The translations under genes were made by a program, and so were the position numbers. Below the pieces are notes generated by a model that was given only the letters and a program-made list of their open reading frames with translations, searched no databases and had not been told where the DNA came from. Positions 37,339 through 37,370 of a stretch of 37,370 nucleotides of DNA are shown here, piece by piece (the stretch's first letter is position 1; each line of letters opens with the position of its first letter). Origin of the DNA: Opitutales bacterium (lineage in GTDB: Bacteria > Verrucomicrobiota > Verrucomicrobiia > Opitutales > Oceanipulchritudinaceae); NCBI GenBank assembly GCA_020831525.1, contig JAFIGH010000047.1, positions 1-37,370 on the forward strand, written 5' to 3'.

Positions 37339-37370
37339 GGGGTTTTCAGGCGGTGTTTTGCCTGCGCGGG

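Larger units (their letters stand above)
37009..37370. other. Intergenic region at right edge, repeats only
   Basis: No gene is visible in the last 362 bases. The stretch holds an 11-base inverted repeat (37079-37139) and tandem ~70-base units (37183-37338). The next gene lies beyond the edge. Confidence 0.6.

Overview
The window is GC-rich chromosomal DNA with tightly packed, often start/stop-overlapping genes, and is most likely from a member of the Verrucomicrobiota (Opitutae-like). The basis is the style of GyrB, the FtsK homologue without membrane segments, the moxR/DUF58/BatA/DUF4175 gene set, and a REP-associated transposase tail with REP-like palindromes. The phylum is an inference from remembered family resemblance, not from a search. 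No rRNA, tRNA or CRISPR array is visible.

Region 1 (1-12086) opens with the 3' end of a REP-associated (Y1-type) transposase gene. Then comes a compact plus-strand block: gyrB, gyrA, a soluble FtsK/SpoIIIE translocase, an LRV/HEAT-like repeat protein, two small related coiled-coil proteins with basic tails, an ABC exporter, and an HPr phosphocarrier. The run from ftsK to the ABC gene is joined by very short gaps or ATGA overlaps, so it looks like one transcription unit joining DNA topology and segregation genes to proteins of unknown role.

Region 2 (12087-16961) holds a DUF4126-like membrane protein fused to two zinc ribbons, then 1.1 kb of repeats (REP-like palindromes, long inverted repeats). 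Three small genes of visibly lower GC follow: a conserved hypothetical, a lipoprotein and a two-TM protein. The last is bracketed by diverged copies of an ~85-bp element with inverted ends.

Region 3 (16962-24529) has a class III-like polyphosphate kinase 2 overlapping a P2-type cation ATPase. Both converge, with a one-base gap between stops, on a minus-strand pair: a large DUF748/AsmA-like envelope protein and a lipoprotein.

Region 4 (24721-37008) is a MoxR/Bat-type operon: MoxR AAA+ ATPase, DUF58 protein, BatA-like VWA protein, DUF4175-like protein, and a second VWA membrane protein. It is broken at two gene junctions. A small toxin-antitoxin-like pair (HP + DUF2283) sits between batA and the DUF4175 gene. 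About 2.3 kb holding a 535-bp-period duplication and a minus-strand Phd/VapC-type module sits before the last VWA gene. The window ends in intergenic repeats of about 70 bp.

The most interesting signals are (i) the paired coiled-coil/basic-tail proteins and LRV protein in the gyrase-FtsK block, (ii) a five-copy inverted-end element family, (iii) a recent large duplication with 33-bp inverted repeats, and (iv) repeated insertion of toxin-antitoxin-like modules into one operon.
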